A stretch of 64,000 nt of DNA from Marinobacter arenosus (GTDB taxonomy: Bacteria; Pseudomonadota; Gammaproteobacteria; Pseudomonadales; Oleiphilaceae). Position numbers and translations under genes: made by a program. The notes below the pieces were generated by a model. The model did no database searches, was not told the origin of the DNA, and worked only from the letters and a program-made list of their open reading frames with translations. This document shows positions 53,779-63,535 of this stretch, piece by piece. The stretch covers positions 248,001-312,000 of the forward strand of contig NZ_JAHVAO010000001.1 in assembly GCF_019264345.1 (NCBI RefSeq). The letters run 5' to 3'. How positions within the stretch are numbered: the stretch's first letter is position 1; each line of letters opens with the position of its first letter.

Positions 53779-54450
53779 ATGAGTAACGGCAGCGAAAACA
53801 ACAACAAATCCGAGCCGGTCATTGTTCGCCTGGATGAATCCGCGACCAATGAGGCGCGATCGATTCTGTACCATGCCTACCGGAATGAGCCGACCTTTCA
53901 ATACCTGTTCGATCATCGCCGCGCAGGCTATGATCAGCGAATCCGAGCGACGATCCGCGAGTTGATCGACCTGTATTTCGGGTTCGAGCAGGAAGCGATT
54001 GGCGTAATGGTCGACGACACACTGGTTGCGGTAGCGTTTATTGGCGATCCGGAGTTACGGATGAATCTGGCCGACCAGTTCAGTTGGCGTATTCGAATGG
54101 TGCTGACGACGGGGTTTGCCTCGACACGCCGGTACCTCGATTACCACGAAAAGATCCGGAACATGTTGCCTCAGCCCCTCGCTCATCAGCTTCCGTTGAT
54201 GGGGGTTAATCCCAAGTATCAGAACCGTGGCTACGGCCGCCTCCTCCTGAAGACGGTGGAGAAACTTTGCTCCGAGAATCCAAGGGGGAGCGGACTGGTT
54301 CTGGATACCGGAAACAGCCGATACCTGCCGTTCTACGAATCCGAAGGGTTCCGCAGCCTCGGCAAGATCAAGCTGGGAGACTTCGAGGATCACGTTCTGT
54401 TCCGGGAAGTTCACCCGGAAAGCAAAGCGGCCGCTACCGGCCAACGTTAG
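53779..54450 (+). CDS. GNAT-family N-acetyltransferase
   Basis: A 223-residue acetyltransferase. The acetyl-CoA motif is partly visible ([21 protein letters not shown], motif A with RGYG), followed by strand motif B ([17 protein letters not shown]). The N-terminus is helical and specific to this branch. Substrate unknown. It lies between the T2SS operon and gor, with 56-bp and 25-bp gaps. Confidence 0.85.
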   Translation: MSNGSENNNKSEPVIVRLDESATNEARSILYHAYRNEPTFQYLFDHRRAGYDQRIRATIRELIDLYFGFEQEAIGVMVDDTLVAVAFIGDPELRMNLADQFSWRIRMVLTTGFASTRRYLDYHEKIRNMLPQPLAHQLPLMGVNPKYQNRGYGRLLLKTVEKLCSENPRGSGLVLDTGNSRYLPFYESEGFRSLGKIKLGDFEDHVLFREVHPESKAAATGQR

Positions 54451-54475
54451 AATTTTTCAAGCAACAGGAGCCACA

Positions 54476-55837
54476 GTGTCTGACAGCCACGATTTTGATC
54501 TCATTGTAATTGGTGCCGGCTCGGGTGGGGTTCGTCTGGCCCGGATGTCGGCCCAGCGAGGCGCTCGGGTCGCCGTGATTGAATCCCGTTATCTGGGTGG
54601 TACCTGTGTCAATGTGGGCTGTGTCCCGAAGAAGCTGTTTGTCTACGGCGCCCATGTTCATGAAGAACTGGAAGATGCGGCAGGTTATGGCTGGAACGTG
54701 CCCGTGCAGGATGTGATGTTCGACTGGCCCACATTGGTGGCGAACAAGAATGCGGAGATTGAGCGGCTGAACGGTATTTACGGCCGATTGCTGGAGAACG
54801 CCGGTGTCACCATTATCGAGGGTACGGCGACGTTCCACGATGCCCACACAGTGCTGGTGGGTGAAACGTCCTACAGCGCCAGACACATCACGGTAGCCAC
54901 CGGGAGCTGGCCGGTCGTGCCCGATATTCCGGGGAAAGAATGCATCCTGACCTCCAACGAAATGTTTTATCTCCCCCAACTTCCGAAACAGGCGGTTGTC
55001 TGGGGCGGCGGTTACATTGCCGTTGAGTTTGCGGGCATACTCGCGGGTCTCGGTGTTGAAACAACCCTGCTGTACCGCGGAGACCTGTTCCTTCGGGGGT
55101 TTGATACCGACATTCGTCGTTTCACCGAACAGGAAATGCGCAAAAAAGGCGTCAATCTCAGGTTTGGCGTCACAATTGAATCGGTTAAATCCGAAGGCGC
55201 GCATTACCGGGTGGACCTGAATAATGGCGAAACCCTGGAAACTGGGTTGGTGATGGCTGCCACTGGCCGGCGGGCGCTGGTGGAGGGCCTCGGGTTAGAA
55301 GCTCTGGGCGTTGAACTGAGTGATTCCGGCCACGTACGAGTGGACAAGCATTTTCAGACGACGGTGCCTTCCATTACCGCGCTTGGCGATGTGATCGGCA
55401 CGCCTCAACTAACCCCGGTTGCCCTGGCCCAGGGCATGGTTCTCTCCCGACGTCTGTTTGGTGACGGGGAGGGCCAAATGGACTATTCGGCTATTCCGAC
55501 AGCCGTGTTCTGCCAACCCAACATCGGGACCGTTGGCTTGACCGAGGAAGAGGCCAGGGAAGCCGGGCACCGACTGAGAATCTACCGGTCAGAATTCCGG
55601 CCCATGAAGCACACCCTGAGCGGTCGGGATGAGCGATGCCTGATGAAACTCGTGGTCGATGAGGACAGTGATAAAGTGCTCGGCGCCCACATGGTGGGGC
55701 CGGACGCGGGTGAGATTACCCAGGGTCTTGCGGTCGCCATCAAGGCAGGCGCCACAAAGGCACAGTTCGATGCCACGCTCGGCATCCATCCGACCTCGGC
55801 CGAGGAATTTGTCACCATGAGAGAGCCGGTGGCCTGA
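54476..55837 (+). CDS. gor: Glutathione-disulfide reductase
   Basis: A 453-residue FAD enzyme that keeps glutathione reduced with NADPH. The redox-active Cys44-Cys49 pair sits in [13 protein letters not shown]; the NAD(P) motif ([17 protein letters not shown]), the DVIG FAD segment and the C-terminal His-Glu active-site loop (HPTSAEEF) are all present. The start is GTG at 54476 with a CAGGAG site. It is followed by a stem-loop at 55838-55866. Confidence 0.95.
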   Translation: MSDSHDFDLIVIGAGSGGVRLARMSAQRGARVAVIESRYLGGTCVNVGCVPKKLFVYGAHVHEELEDAAGYGWNVPVQDVMFDWPTLVANKNAEIERLNGIYGRLLENAGVTIIEGTATFHDAHTVLVGETSYSARHITVATGSWPVVPDIPGKECILTSNEMFYLPQLPKQAVVWGGGYIAVEFAGILAGLGVETTLLYRGDLFLRGFDTDIRRFTEQEMRKKGVNLRFGVTIESVKSEGAHYRVDLNNGETLETGLVMAATGRRALVEGLGLEALGVELSDSGHVRVDKHFQTTVPSITALGDVIGTPQLTPVALAQGMVLSRRLFGDGEGQMDYSAIPTAVFCQPNIGTVGLTEEEAREAGHRLRIYRSEFRPMKHTLSGRDERCLMKLVVDEDSDKVLGAHMVGPDAGEITQGLAVAIKAGATKAQFDATLGIHPTSAEEFVTMREPVA

Positions 55838-55866
55838 GGTCCATTGGCCCAGGGAAGGGCCGGACC
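55838..55866. terminator. Stem-loop between convergent gor and the histidine kinase
   Basis: GGTCC-GGCCC (55838-55842 and 55846-55850) pairs with GGGCC-GGACC (55857-55866), with an ATT bulge and an AGGGAA loop. It lies right after the gor stop and 8 bp before the kinase stop, so it may terminate both units. There is no T-run. Confidence 0.5.
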
Positions 55867-55873
55867 ACATGAC

Positions 55874-57817
55874 TTACAGTTGAACCCAGCGCTTCAGGAC
55901 TTCCTGGAGGTTTTCTTTTCGTACCGGCTTCGCCAGATAGTCGTTCATACCACAGTCCAGGCAGCTGTGTTCGGTTCCCGGCAGAACATCCGCCGTCAAC
56001 GCAATAATTGGCGTTCCGGTTTGCCCATTCCCCTGTTCCCATTCACGAATGTGCCGGGTGGTTTCATACCCGTCCATCACCGGCATCTGGCAGTCCATCA
56101 GGATGACGTCGTAGCCCGAATGGTTCGTTTGAACCATCTCGAGGGCTTCCTTACCGTTGTTGGCTGAATCGGTCTGGAATCCCAGTCGGGTTAGCAGAGC
56201 GGTGGCCACGCGCTGGTTTACGGGATTGTCTTCAACAACCAGGGCACGGGCGTTTCCCGCACTGAGGCGTCGGGTGATTGGTTCAAAAGAGGTTCCGAAC
56301 CCGGTCTCGGTTGCCAGCTCAAACGGGAGCTCAAACCGGAAGGAGGAGCCCTTGCCAAGGTCAGTCTCTACCTGAATGTGCCCCCCCATCAGTTCCACCA
56401 GTCGCTGAACCAGTGATAGCCCAAGGCCGGTCCCGCCATAGTGCCGTCCATCTCCCGTGTCGAGCTGTTCAAAGGAATTGAAAATGTCCGGCAGTCGCTC
56501 AATGGGGATGCCGGACCCCGAGTCGTTGACCGTGCAATTCAGAATGATGCAGTTGTCTTCAATGCCAAAACACCCGGCCTGAATATTGATGAATCCGTCT
56601 CCGGTGAACTTGATGGCGTTGTCGATCAGACCCGCCAGAATCTGCCGGAGCCTCGGGGCATCACCAATAACCGTCGGGTTGTCCGGCCAATCGCCAAAGA
56701 AACTGAGGTTGAGGGCAAGTCCTCGTTCCTCGGCGACATGGCGGTAGGTGGCGGTGCAGTTGGAGATCAGCCTTCGAAGGTCGAATTCCTGGTTATCCAG
56801 TTTCAGGGACCCGTTGTCGATTCGGGAGTAATCGAGGATGTCGCTGATGACCGTCAGAAGATCCTCCGTGGACTGACGCGCGGTGTTCAGGAAATCCCGC
56901 TGGCGATGACTGAGGGCTTCTTCCTGCACCAGGTCAATCATGCCCAGCACCCCATTCAGGGGCGTTCGCAACTCATGACTCATGGTTGCCAGAAACTCCG
57001 ATTTCGCCTGATTCGCCGATTCGGCCTTCTGACGCGCGCTTTCCGACGCCAACAGGGTCTGTTCACGGGCCGTTTCCAATCCCGAAAGATGCGCGGCAAG
57101 TTCGTTCAGCTGTTTCTCTATCTCCACGACTTCCCGTGAGCTCCGGTGGCCACTGAGTGGTTCCTCCTCGTAATCGCGTTTGATCAATCTGCCCACCCGT
57201 CCAGACAGCTCTCGAATGGGGGACAGGATTGTGTTCAGGTAATGGTGGATCAGCAGGATAGTGAACAGGAGCAGAGCAATACCCACAGCCAGTGATGTCC
57301 AGAGGATATCCTGCTGTCGGTTATCAAGCAGTTCGGTGCTGACGCCGACCTGCACCGTGCCCACTCTGAGTGCGCCCGAGCCGAATCCGTATTCGGGCGT
57401 AAACCAATCGCTCTCGCGCCCAGCGCTGAGTTGAAGCGGCTGTTGAAGGATCTCGGTTTCGTAGACGTCGTATTGGCCGGACTGCAACGGGTTGCTGGTT
57501 GCGCCATTGGCGACAAAGCCGATCTGCTCTCCCATCACATCGGTAACGCGAATCCAGTCTGCTTTGCTGCGGCGCAGAGACTGGGACAGAACCTGCTCCA
57601 GCGCCACGGTATTTCCGGAAACCACCGCATACTCCAACACGGGCGCAAGGCTGTCGGCCAGCATCTGGCTGCTTTCTGATAGGTCCTGCCGGGCATCCTC
57701 CAGCCGGGCGGACGTGAAAAAGCTCATCAGGACAATGAACATGACAATGGCAGGGATAGCGCCAAGAAGCAGAAGCTTCCGCGATAGGGACGCTTGGGTC
57801 TTTTCTGGCTTATTCAC
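55874..57817 (-). CDS. Hybrid sensor histidine kinase
   Basis: A 647-residue membrane kinase. Helices near residues 13-36 and 172-195 flank a periplasmic sensor domain; a HAMP follows. The HisKA domain (SHELRTPLNG, near residue 280), the HATPase domain (the N box, DNAIKF, and GTGLGLSLV) and a C-terminal receiver (VILMDCQMPVMDGYE) are intact. There is no Hpt domain, so signalling to a response regulator would need a separate phosphotransfer protein. Its start overlaps the binding-protein gene by 8 bp, so it probably senses that protein's ligand. Confidence 0.93.
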   Translation of the reverse strand: MNKPEKTQASLSRKLLLLGAIPAIVMFIVLMSFFTSARLEDARQDLSESSQMLADSLAPVLEYAVVSGNTVALEQVLSQSLRRSKADWIRVTDVMGEQIGFVANGATSNPLQSGQYDVYETEILQQPLQLSAGRESDWFTPEYGFGSGALRVGTVQVGVSTELLDNRQQDILWTSLAVGIALLLFTILLIHHYLNTILSPIRELSGRVGRLIKRDYEEEPLSGHRSSREVVEIEKQLNELAAHLSGLETAREQTLLASESARQKAESANQAKSEFLATMSHELRTPLNGVLGMIDLVQEEALSHRQRDFLNTARQSTEDLLTVISDILDYSRIDNGSLKLDNQEFDLRRLISNCTATYRHVAEERGLALNLSFFGDWPDNPTVIGDAPRLRQILAGLIDNAIKFTGDGFINIQAGCFGIEDNCIILNCTVNDSGSGIPIERLPDIFNSFEQLDTGDGRHYGGTGLGLSLVQRLVELMGGHIQVETDLGKGSSFRFELPFELATETGFGTSFEPITRRLSAGNARALVVEDNPVNQRVATALLTRLGFQTDSANNGKEALEMVQTNHSGYDVILMDCQMPVMDGYETTRHIREWEQGNGQTGTPIIALTADVLPGTEHSCLDCGMNDYLAKPVRKENLQEVLKRWVQL

Positions 57818-58802
57818 CCGTTGGTCCTCCTTTGCCCATTAACTGATCCTGAACAAACTGGTTGATGTGGTCACGGTCTGGCACCGGAATGTTCAATGAG
57901 CGGGCAACCTGGTTATTGACCTCAACCCGGAATACTGGCGAATAGGCAGGATCGGGAAATTTTCCGGTAGCAAGGAACTGCTCGATGAATTCGGCGCCCT
58001 GATCGGCCATCGCCGGGAAGGGCGCATAGCTGGAGGCAAGAGCTCCGGCTTTTACATAAGCCTGGCTGGGGCCGATGACAATTTTATTGCGCCGGTACGC
58101 GGTCAGCAGAATGTGCTTGATCGTCCTCGGGTTGTAGACGGCGTTGTCGGGGGCTGCGAGCAGGAAGTCGCCATAGCCCAGAGCCCGAACGAGGGAGGGT
58201 ATCAGGTCCTCGTCATTATCCACCACGAACACCCGGGCGCTCATGCCATGGTCGGGAAGCTGGTCGATCAGTGGTTCGTACAGTTCAACCGAATTGGTGG
58301 TGGCGAGAATGGCAATGGTGTTGGCGTGGGGCAGGATGGCCTTCCCCGTCAGGGCCTGCCGCAGCAGTGGAACATCGTAGAAGATTCCGGAGATCTGTCC
58401 CGGTGCGATCTCGGCAAAACCGTCGATAAACGATTTCTCCACCAGCATCGCGAGAATCGGAACAGATCGGTTGGCCTGGCGGACTCGGGAAAAGGCGGAG
58501 GGCCCGATGGAGACCACCGGGGTGCCCTCTACCATCGGAATCTGTTCATCGGCAATCGCCATCAAGGTGACGTTGTTACCGAGCCTTTCTTCAAGCAACA
58601 CCTGAACGTGTTGGTCCAGAGCCGTATTACCGGATCCGGCGATGTAGACGATGCGATTGGAGGGCTCCTGGGCGTTGACGGACGTGAATATCACTAACCC
58701 GGCAATGGCCCAGATGGCCTGCCTCAAATAACGGCGTGCGACTGACAGCATCAGGGTTCGCCATCTGAAACTGAGGTCTCGTGTCATACCGTCCCGGGTC
58801 AC
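57810..58802 (-). CDS. ABC-type periplasmic substrate-binding protein (PF04392-like)
   Basis: A 330-residue protein with an N-terminal hydrophobic segment (IWAIAGLVIFTSVNA) as signal peptide. GTG at 58802 is supported by an AAGGA site; ATGs at 58787 and 58751 are alternatives. Sequence such as RIVYIAGSGNTALDQHVQVLLEE and PVVSIGPSAFSRVRQAN fits the ABC_sub_bind family. There is no permease or ATPase gene beside it. Its stop overlaps the kinase start, and it lies 21 bp after the TonB receptor gene. It may deliver a ligand signal to the kinase rather than to a transporter. Confidence 0.82.
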   Translation of the reverse strand: MTRDGMTRDLSFRWRTLMLSVARRYLRQAIWAIAGLVIFTSVNAQEPSNRIVYIAGSGNTALDQHVQVLLEERLGNNVTLMAIADEQIPMVEGTPVVSIGPSAFSRVRQANRSVPILAMLVEKSFIDGFAEIAPGQISGIFYDVPLLRQALTGKAILPHANTIAILATTNSVELYEPLIDQLPDHGMSARVFVVDNDEDLIPSLVRALGYGDFLLAAPDNAVYNPRTIKHILLTAYRRNKIVIGPSQAYVKAGALASSYAPFPAMADQGAEFIEQFLATGKFPDPAYSPVFRVEVNNQVARSLNIPVPDRDHINQFVQDQLMGKGGPTGE

Positions 58803-58822
58803 TTACTATCCTTGATCAATGT

Positions 58823-60952
58823 TCAGAATCGAATGCCGGCCTCAACAAAATACTGGTTAGCGTCCTCAATGATGTTGTCAGGGCTGATCCATGGCTCCAT
58901 GTCGATGTAGTGCTGGATGGTCAACGCCAGCTCGTAGCTGAAGTTCGTGTGATCCACCCGCCGTGCAAGTCTGAAATCGGCGCGCTTGAACCGCGTGTCA
59001 CGGACTTCCTGCGCGATATAGAACGCGGCAGAGGAGGTCAGGCCCAGTGGTAGATCCTGGATCCATGCAGCACTTCCTGAATGGCGGGCGGACAGCCGGC
59101 CCAGCAGGTCCACCGCGCGTTGCTGCGTGTTGGGGGGAAGCTTGTCGGGATCACCAGTGTATCGACCCTCCTGGTCAAGATAGGCGTAGGTTGCTCTCAA
59201 CAGGGTGCCAGAAAACTCCAGTGATGCCTCCAGCTCGACACCTTCCTGGTCCAGCGCGACGTTGTTGTCGATGTACCAGTCCTCCTCGTTGATTACACCG
59301 CTGATCATATCTCGAAGATAGTCGTCGAAATATCGAACTTCAACGCTCATCAAGGCTTTATCGAGATGGAACTGGCCGAAATAGCTGATCTCCCTGGAGG
59401 TGATCCATTCCTCTTCCAGTGTCTCGCCAAAGGTCGACGTTTCCTGGTCGACCAGGTCGGCCACGAGGAAGCGCGCTCCCTCAAGGGCTGAGAAGGGGGG
59501 TTGAACATTCCTCGGGCGGTAGGACCAGTCCGGGCTCTGCTCAAACGCATCCGGAGTCCTTACCGCCCGGGAGAATACAAACCGGATAGCATGGTTGTTG
59601 TTAATGATGAAGTTGGAGGCGATCCGTGGTGAGAAATACCCTTCGCCCGTGGTGGTGGTCTTTTCCCAGTTTCCGCCCGCGTTGAAGGTCACCCACGTCC
59701 GTGGCGAATACTCCGCATTGGCAAAAACCCGGGTTTGATAATTATGCCCTTCACCATTGAAAAAGGTTTCGGACCGATAGGTGTCCTGGCGATAACCCAG
59801 GCCTGAAACCAGCTTGAATTCCGGGCTCAGTATCACCGTGTCCTGCAGCTCGAATTCCAGTCTCGATTCTTCGGCATCCTCGTTCAGGTCGGCAATGAAG
59901 GGCCCCTGATCCGTTGGGAAGGTCACGCCAGGTGGCAGCAGGGTTACGAATTCCTCCGCCGGAATCGCCACGGTCCAGCGTTGCCGCCGTTCCTGGTTCT
60001 GGTAGTTGGTCTGGAAATGGTAGAAGTGGCTGTCCGACGTGGCGCCATTGAACCTGGCCTGAAGGTAGTAATCGTCCATGACGATATCGGGGTCGGTGGT
60101 TGCTCCGAGCTTCCCGGATTTGAACTGGTCTTCTTCGTTGATACCGTCCAATACGCCGGCCCGGATATCCACGGAATGCCGGGTGTCGATGGTCACGATG
60201 CCGTCGAAGTTGAAGTTGTTGACGTCGTAACCATCGTGGAAGGGGCGTCGTTCGCCGCCCTCGACCTGGGCATCAAAACCATTGGTCTTTCGTTTTTCGT
60301 ACGAAAGGCGCCAGCTGCCATCCTGACCGGCGTCCCCGACGGAGGTAAAGGCCCGGAGGTGGCCACGTGAGCCGACCGAGCTGTACGCCTCGATTCCGGC
60401 CGTATCCTGTGGTGAGCGGGTAATGATATTGATGCTGCCAAGGAAGGCATTGATCCCGTAAGCGGCGGCATTGGGCCCGCGGCTGACCTCAATACGCTCT
60501 ATATTGTCCAGAGCGACCGGCATGGCTATCCATTCGACATCGGAAAGGCTGACGCGGTAGGCAGTACGGCCATCAATCTGAACCTGGAGTCTGCGTTGCT
60601 CGTACTGTGATGTACCATGGTACGAGGTAACCTGGTTGTTGCTGCCTCGTTCGCCAACAACCATACCCGGCACAAGTCGGAAAACTTCAACCAGATTCAT
60701 GATGCCGAGATCGCGGATCATATCGCCGGTGATGATGGTCGTTGTGCCGGGCACTTTCAGTTTCGATTGTCGAAGTCTGGTGGTGCTGAGAACCTCAGGC
60801 AACTCAGAGTGCGCTCCGGGAACACCAATAAATTCCGGATAGAGAGCTGGCTCGGAGGATTGACCCCATGCCTGGGCGGACGTTGCCAAAGCTATGGTCA
60901 GTGCACAGCCTAACGTGGTGAGGCGTGGAGCGGGGGTTGTCCGGAATGCCAT
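58823..60952 (-). CDS. TonB-dependent outer-membrane receptor
   Basis: A receptor of 709 residues from ATG 60952; a start at 60979 is also in frame. It has a signal peptide ending near AQAWG, a plug domain (TTTIITGDMIRDLGIMNLVEVFRLVPGM; RGPNAAAYGINAFLGSINIITR) and a 22-stranded barrel ending in the C-terminal phenylalanine (EAGIRF). Which ligand it takes (siderophore, sugar, polymer) cannot be told. It heads the operon with the binding protein and kinase. Confidence 0.92.
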   Translation of the reverse strand: MAFRTTPAPRLTTLGCALTIALATSAQAWGQSSEPALYPEFIGVPGAHSELPEVLSTTRLRQSKLKVPGTTTIITGDMIRDLGIMNLVEVFRLVPGMVVGERGSNNQVTSYHGTSQYEQRRLQVQIDGRTAYRVSLSDVEWIAMPVALDNIERIEVSRGPNAAAYGINAFLGSINIITRSPQDTAGIEAYSSVGSRGHLRAFTSVGDAGQDGSWRLSYEKRKTNGFDAQVEGGERRPFHDGYDVNNFNFDGIVTIDTRHSVDIRAGVLDGINEEDQFKSGKLGATTDPDIVMDDYYLQARFNGATSDSHFYHFQTNYQNQERRQRWTVAIPAEEFVTLLPPGVTFPTDQGPFIADLNEDAEESRLEFELQDTVILSPEFKLVSGLGYRQDTYRSETFFNGEGHNYQTRVFANAEYSPRTWVTFNAGGNWEKTTTTGEGYFSPRIASNFIINNNHAIRFVFSRAVRTPDAFEQSPDWSYRPRNVQPPFSALEGARFLVADLVDQETSTFGETLEEEWITSREISYFGQFHLDKALMSVEVRYFDDYLRDMISGVINEEDWYIDNNVALDQEGVELEASLEFSGTLLRATYAYLDQEGRYTGDPDKLPPNTQQRAVDLLGRLSARHSGSAAWIQDLPLGLTSSAAFYIAQEVRDTRFKRADFRLARRVDHTNFSYELALTIQHYIDMEPWISPDNIIEDANQYFVEAGIRF

Positions 60953-61017
60953 ATGTGTCGAAATGCTGCTGGGTGACATTCTATAATCTGCCGATCTGGA
61001 AAGTTGAAAGCTATTTT

Positions 61018-61047
61018 TGTGTAGTGTCTATCGTAGGGAACTACACA
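61018..61047. promoter_or_regulatory. Inverted repeat between divergent TonB receptor and J-domain-like genes
   Basis: TGTGTAGT (61018-61025) and ACTACACA (61040-61047) are a perfect 8-bp inverted repeat with a 14-nt spacer. It lies in the intergenic region, so it could be an operator for either gene. TATAAT at 60982-60987 on the plus strand is a candidate -10 for the downstream gene. Confidence 0.42.
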
Positions 61048-61099
61048 CTGTTTGTCTCTCAAAAATGTAATGAATCTAAATGCCGGGAGTTGCAGCTAC

Positions 61100-61765
61100 A
61101 TGAATTGTTGGGAAATCCTTGGAATCGAGCCGACCGGTGACCGTCAGCGGATCAAGCAGGCGTATGAACAACAGCTGAAGTTTGCGTCGGATGACGAGGC
61201 CATGAGGCTGAGCCAGGCCTTTCGGGAGGCAACCGGTGATAGCCCGCAGACAGTCAACGAAGCGGCTGAATCGGTCGTGGCAGATGGTCAGGACACCCAT
61301 CAGCGGCAGGACACCGAGGAGACAGGACAGACTGATCGTCCCCTCGACGGAACCGAGGGGCAGGTGGTCCGTGAAGTCGTCATCCAGATCAAGGCGCTTA
61401 TGAATGATTCATCCCGCAGTCGGGATGTCGGGATCTGGAAAGCGATACTCTGCGAGCCACCTGCAGACCAGCTTCCGGTTCGTCGGGAGATTGGCCGTCA
61501 GTTGGAGCCGCAGATTCGCCCACTGGCTGAGAATGGCAGCCTGCCGGCTTCCGTGGCCCATTTTCTCGGAGGTTGGTTCGAATGGTTCAGCCTGCAGGAG
61601 GTGGCCGACCAATCAGAGGAGCGCACCTACGTTGAAACAGAGTCCGCCGAGGGCGAGTCGGACCAGCCCCCTCAGCTGGTCAATTTCTGGCCCGCGGTGA
61701 TCGGTTGGATCGTCGGCCTGGCCATTCTGGCCAGCCTGTTCAGCGGAATGGGCGGTGGGGGCTAG
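61100..61765 (+). CDS. J-domain-like membrane-anchored protein
   Basis: A 221-residue protein starting at the ATG at 61100 with a GGGAG site upstream. Residues 3-50 resemble the first two helices of a DnaJ domain (CWEILGIEPTGDRQRIKQAY) but no HPD motif follows, so it should not stimulate DnaK ATP hydrolysis in the usual way. The middle is acidic and low in order; a single C-terminal helix (AVIGWIVGLAILASLFSGMG) anchors it. Its stop overlaps the end of the SBF gene by 4 bp. Function unknown. Confidence 0.68.
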   Translation: MNCWEILGIEPTGDRQRIKQAYEQQLKFASDDEAMRLSQAFREATGDSPQTVNEAAESVVADGQDTHQRQDTEETGQTDRPLDGTEGQVVREVVIQIKALMNDSSRSRDVGIWKAILCEPPADQLPVRREIGRQLEPQIRPLAENGSLPASVAHFLGGWFEWFSLQEVADQSEERTYVETESAEGESDQPPQLVNFWPAVIGWIVGLAILASLFSGMGGGG

Positions 61766-62760
61766 GTCGTCTCGTTTGCGGCGGCCGCGGCGTCTATTCT
61801 GGCCCGGTACCGCTGCGCCAGAATAGCGCCCACAATCACCTGAATCTGGTTGTAGCACATGATGGGCAGAACGATCATGCCGAAGCCGGGGTGGCCCGAG
61901 AACAGAACCTTGGCCATGGGAAGGCCAGATGCGAGGCTTTTCTTGGAGCCGCAGAAGACGACGGCAGCCTCGTCTTCAAGGCTGAACCCGAATCGCCGTA
62001 CCAGTACCCTGGCCATCACCATGAACAGGGCCAACAGGCCAAAACACAGCGCAATGGCAAACACGATGGCCTTGGGCGGAAGGTTCTGCCACAGCCCACT
62101 TTCAACCGAATGCGAGAACGCCGAGTAAACGATCAGCCAGATAACGCATTTGTCGTATCTGGCCATCAGATTCTCGTTGCGTCCGAGAAATCCGCCCAGC
62201 CAGGGGCGGAGTGCATGTCCGGCCCCAAATGGCAGCAACAGCTGCACAATAATGTCCTGCAGTGCCTCTGCGATCGAGAAGTTCCCCCCGCCGGAGGTGC
62301 TGACCAGCAACAGCAGCAAAAACGGCGTCAGCATCATGCCAAATACGTTAGACGCGGCGGCACTACAAATGGCCGCCGGTACATTTCCCCTGGCCATGGC
62401 CGTGTAGGCAATGGACGAGGATACCGCCGACGGCAAGACGCCCAGGTAGAGAAAGCCCAGGCCCAGGTCCGCGGGCATCCATGAAGGGGCGATGTTGCTC
62501 AAGCCATTGATGGGCAGTACCGCAAGAGGGAAAAAGACGAACGTCAGGGCAGTGATCAGGATATGCAGGCGCCAGTGTGTCGCGCCCGAAATGATCTGTT
62601 CCCGGGATAACGCGGCGCCGTGAAAGAAAAAGAGAAGGGCGACGGCAACCGTACCGGCCGTGGCAAAGACCTCGGCGGTGTTCCCTGTCACGGGCAGAAC
62701 CGACGCCAGAACAATGGCGCCGAGTAACAGCAATGTGAAGGTATCGATCCGGAACTTCAT
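61762..62760 (-). CDS. SBF-like (bile acid:Na+ symporter family, PF13593) transporter
   Basis: A 332-residue transporter with nine to ten helices. Features of the SBF_like branch are LLFFFHGAALSREQI, the SSSIAYTAMARGNVPAAICSAAASNVFGM crossing region, and a late GSKKSLASGLPMAKVLF segment. Substrates in this branch are largely unknown. It lies 3 bp downstream of a FadR-type regulator on the same strand, which probably controls it. Confidence 0.87.
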   Translation of the reverse strand: MKFRIDTFTLLLLGAIVLASVLPVTGNTAEVFATAGTVAVALLFFFHGAALSREQIISGATHWRLHILITALTFVFFPLAVLPINGLSNIAPSWMPADLGLGFLYLGVLPSAVSSSIAYTAMARGNVPAAICSAAASNVFGMMLTPFLLLLLVSTSGGGNFSIAEALQDIIVQLLLPFGAGHALRPWLGGFLGRNENLMARYDKCVIWLIVYSAFSHSVESGLWQNLPPKAIVFAIALCFGLLALFMVMARVLVRRFGFSLEDEAAVVFCGSKKSLASGLPMAKVLFSGHPGFGMIVLPIMCYNQIQVIVGAILAQRYRARIDAAAAANETT

Positions 62761-62763
62761 GGC

Positions 62764-63441
62764 TCAGGGCACCTGTTTCTTGAGAGCCTGCAGGCTGGGG
62801 CGGAGCAGGGCACGAGCAAGTTGTTCGGCCTTGCCAGGATCACCCCGTCGAATCGCCGCGAGCAACAACTCGTGGTCCTCTTGCGAGGGTTCCGGCAGAT
62901 CAGCGTCGGTTTCTGTCCGCTCGATGGTCTGGCTGATGGCATGGGAAAAATAGTCATACAGCTCGCAAAGCGCAGAGTTGTGTGAGGCCGCGACCAGGCC
63001 GTGATGAAAACGTTCGTCGTGCCGGATCCGCTCGGCGAGGTCATCACCGGCCTTTGCCCGGTTGTCCAGGGCATCGGTCATGACTCTGAGATCCTCGTTC
63101 GTCCGCCGTGTCGCCGCGAGCGTGGCCGCTTCCGTTTCCAGCATGATTCGAACCTCTAACTGCTCGGCCAGCTGCGTCCTGCCAATTCGTCGGAGTGTCT
63201 CGCCGGCGTCCCGGGTTGCGCGAACGTAGGTGCCGTCTCCCTGCCGGGTCTCCAGCATACCGACGTGCACCAGCACCCGAACCGCTTCTCGTACGGTATT
63301 TCGGCTGACCCCCAGGGCCTCTGAGAGTTCAGACTCAATGGGCAGTTTGCTGCCCACCGCCCACTGGCCGGACTGGATAGCCTGGCGGAGGCTTTCGATG
63401 GCGGTCTCAACCAGAGACCCTTTACGGATTCTTTCAAGCAT
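62764..63441 (-). CDS. FadR/GntR-family transcriptional regulator
   Basis: A 225-residue regulator from ATG 63441. The N-terminal winged helix-turn-helix (LPIESELSEALGVSRNTVREAVRVLVHVGML, in outline) is followed by an all-helical FCD ligand domain with metal-site histidines (DERFHHGLVAAS, SHAISQ). Such regulators are relieved of DNA binding by a small carboxylate. It shares an operon with the SBF-like transporter, which suggests the ligand is the transported compound or a relative. Confidence 0.88.
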   Translation of the reverse strand: MLERIRKGSLVETAIESLRQAIQSGQWAVGSKLPIESELSEALGVSRNTVREAVRVLVHVGMLETRQGDGTYVRATRDAGETLRRIGRTQLAEQLEVRIMLETEAATLAATRRTNEDLRVMTDALDNRAKAGDDLAERIRHDERFHHGLVAASHNSALCELYDYFSHAISQTIERTETDADLPEPSQEDHELLLAAIRRGDPGKAEQLARALLRPSLQALKKQVP

Positions 63442-63535
63442 TGGGGAACATCCTGCAAACCGGTCACCCAATCATCCTATGAATATCCAACAACTGCAAC
63501 TGGAACTGGCTCTGCAAACTGCCCGGGAAACGAGT

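Noticed and set aside
54434..55204. 256-codon minus-strand frame opposite gor
   Set aside because: Antisense of a well-supported enzyme.
61705..62484. 259-codon plus-strand frame opposite the SBF transporter
   Set aside because: Antisense of a membrane protein; no domain and no ribosome site.
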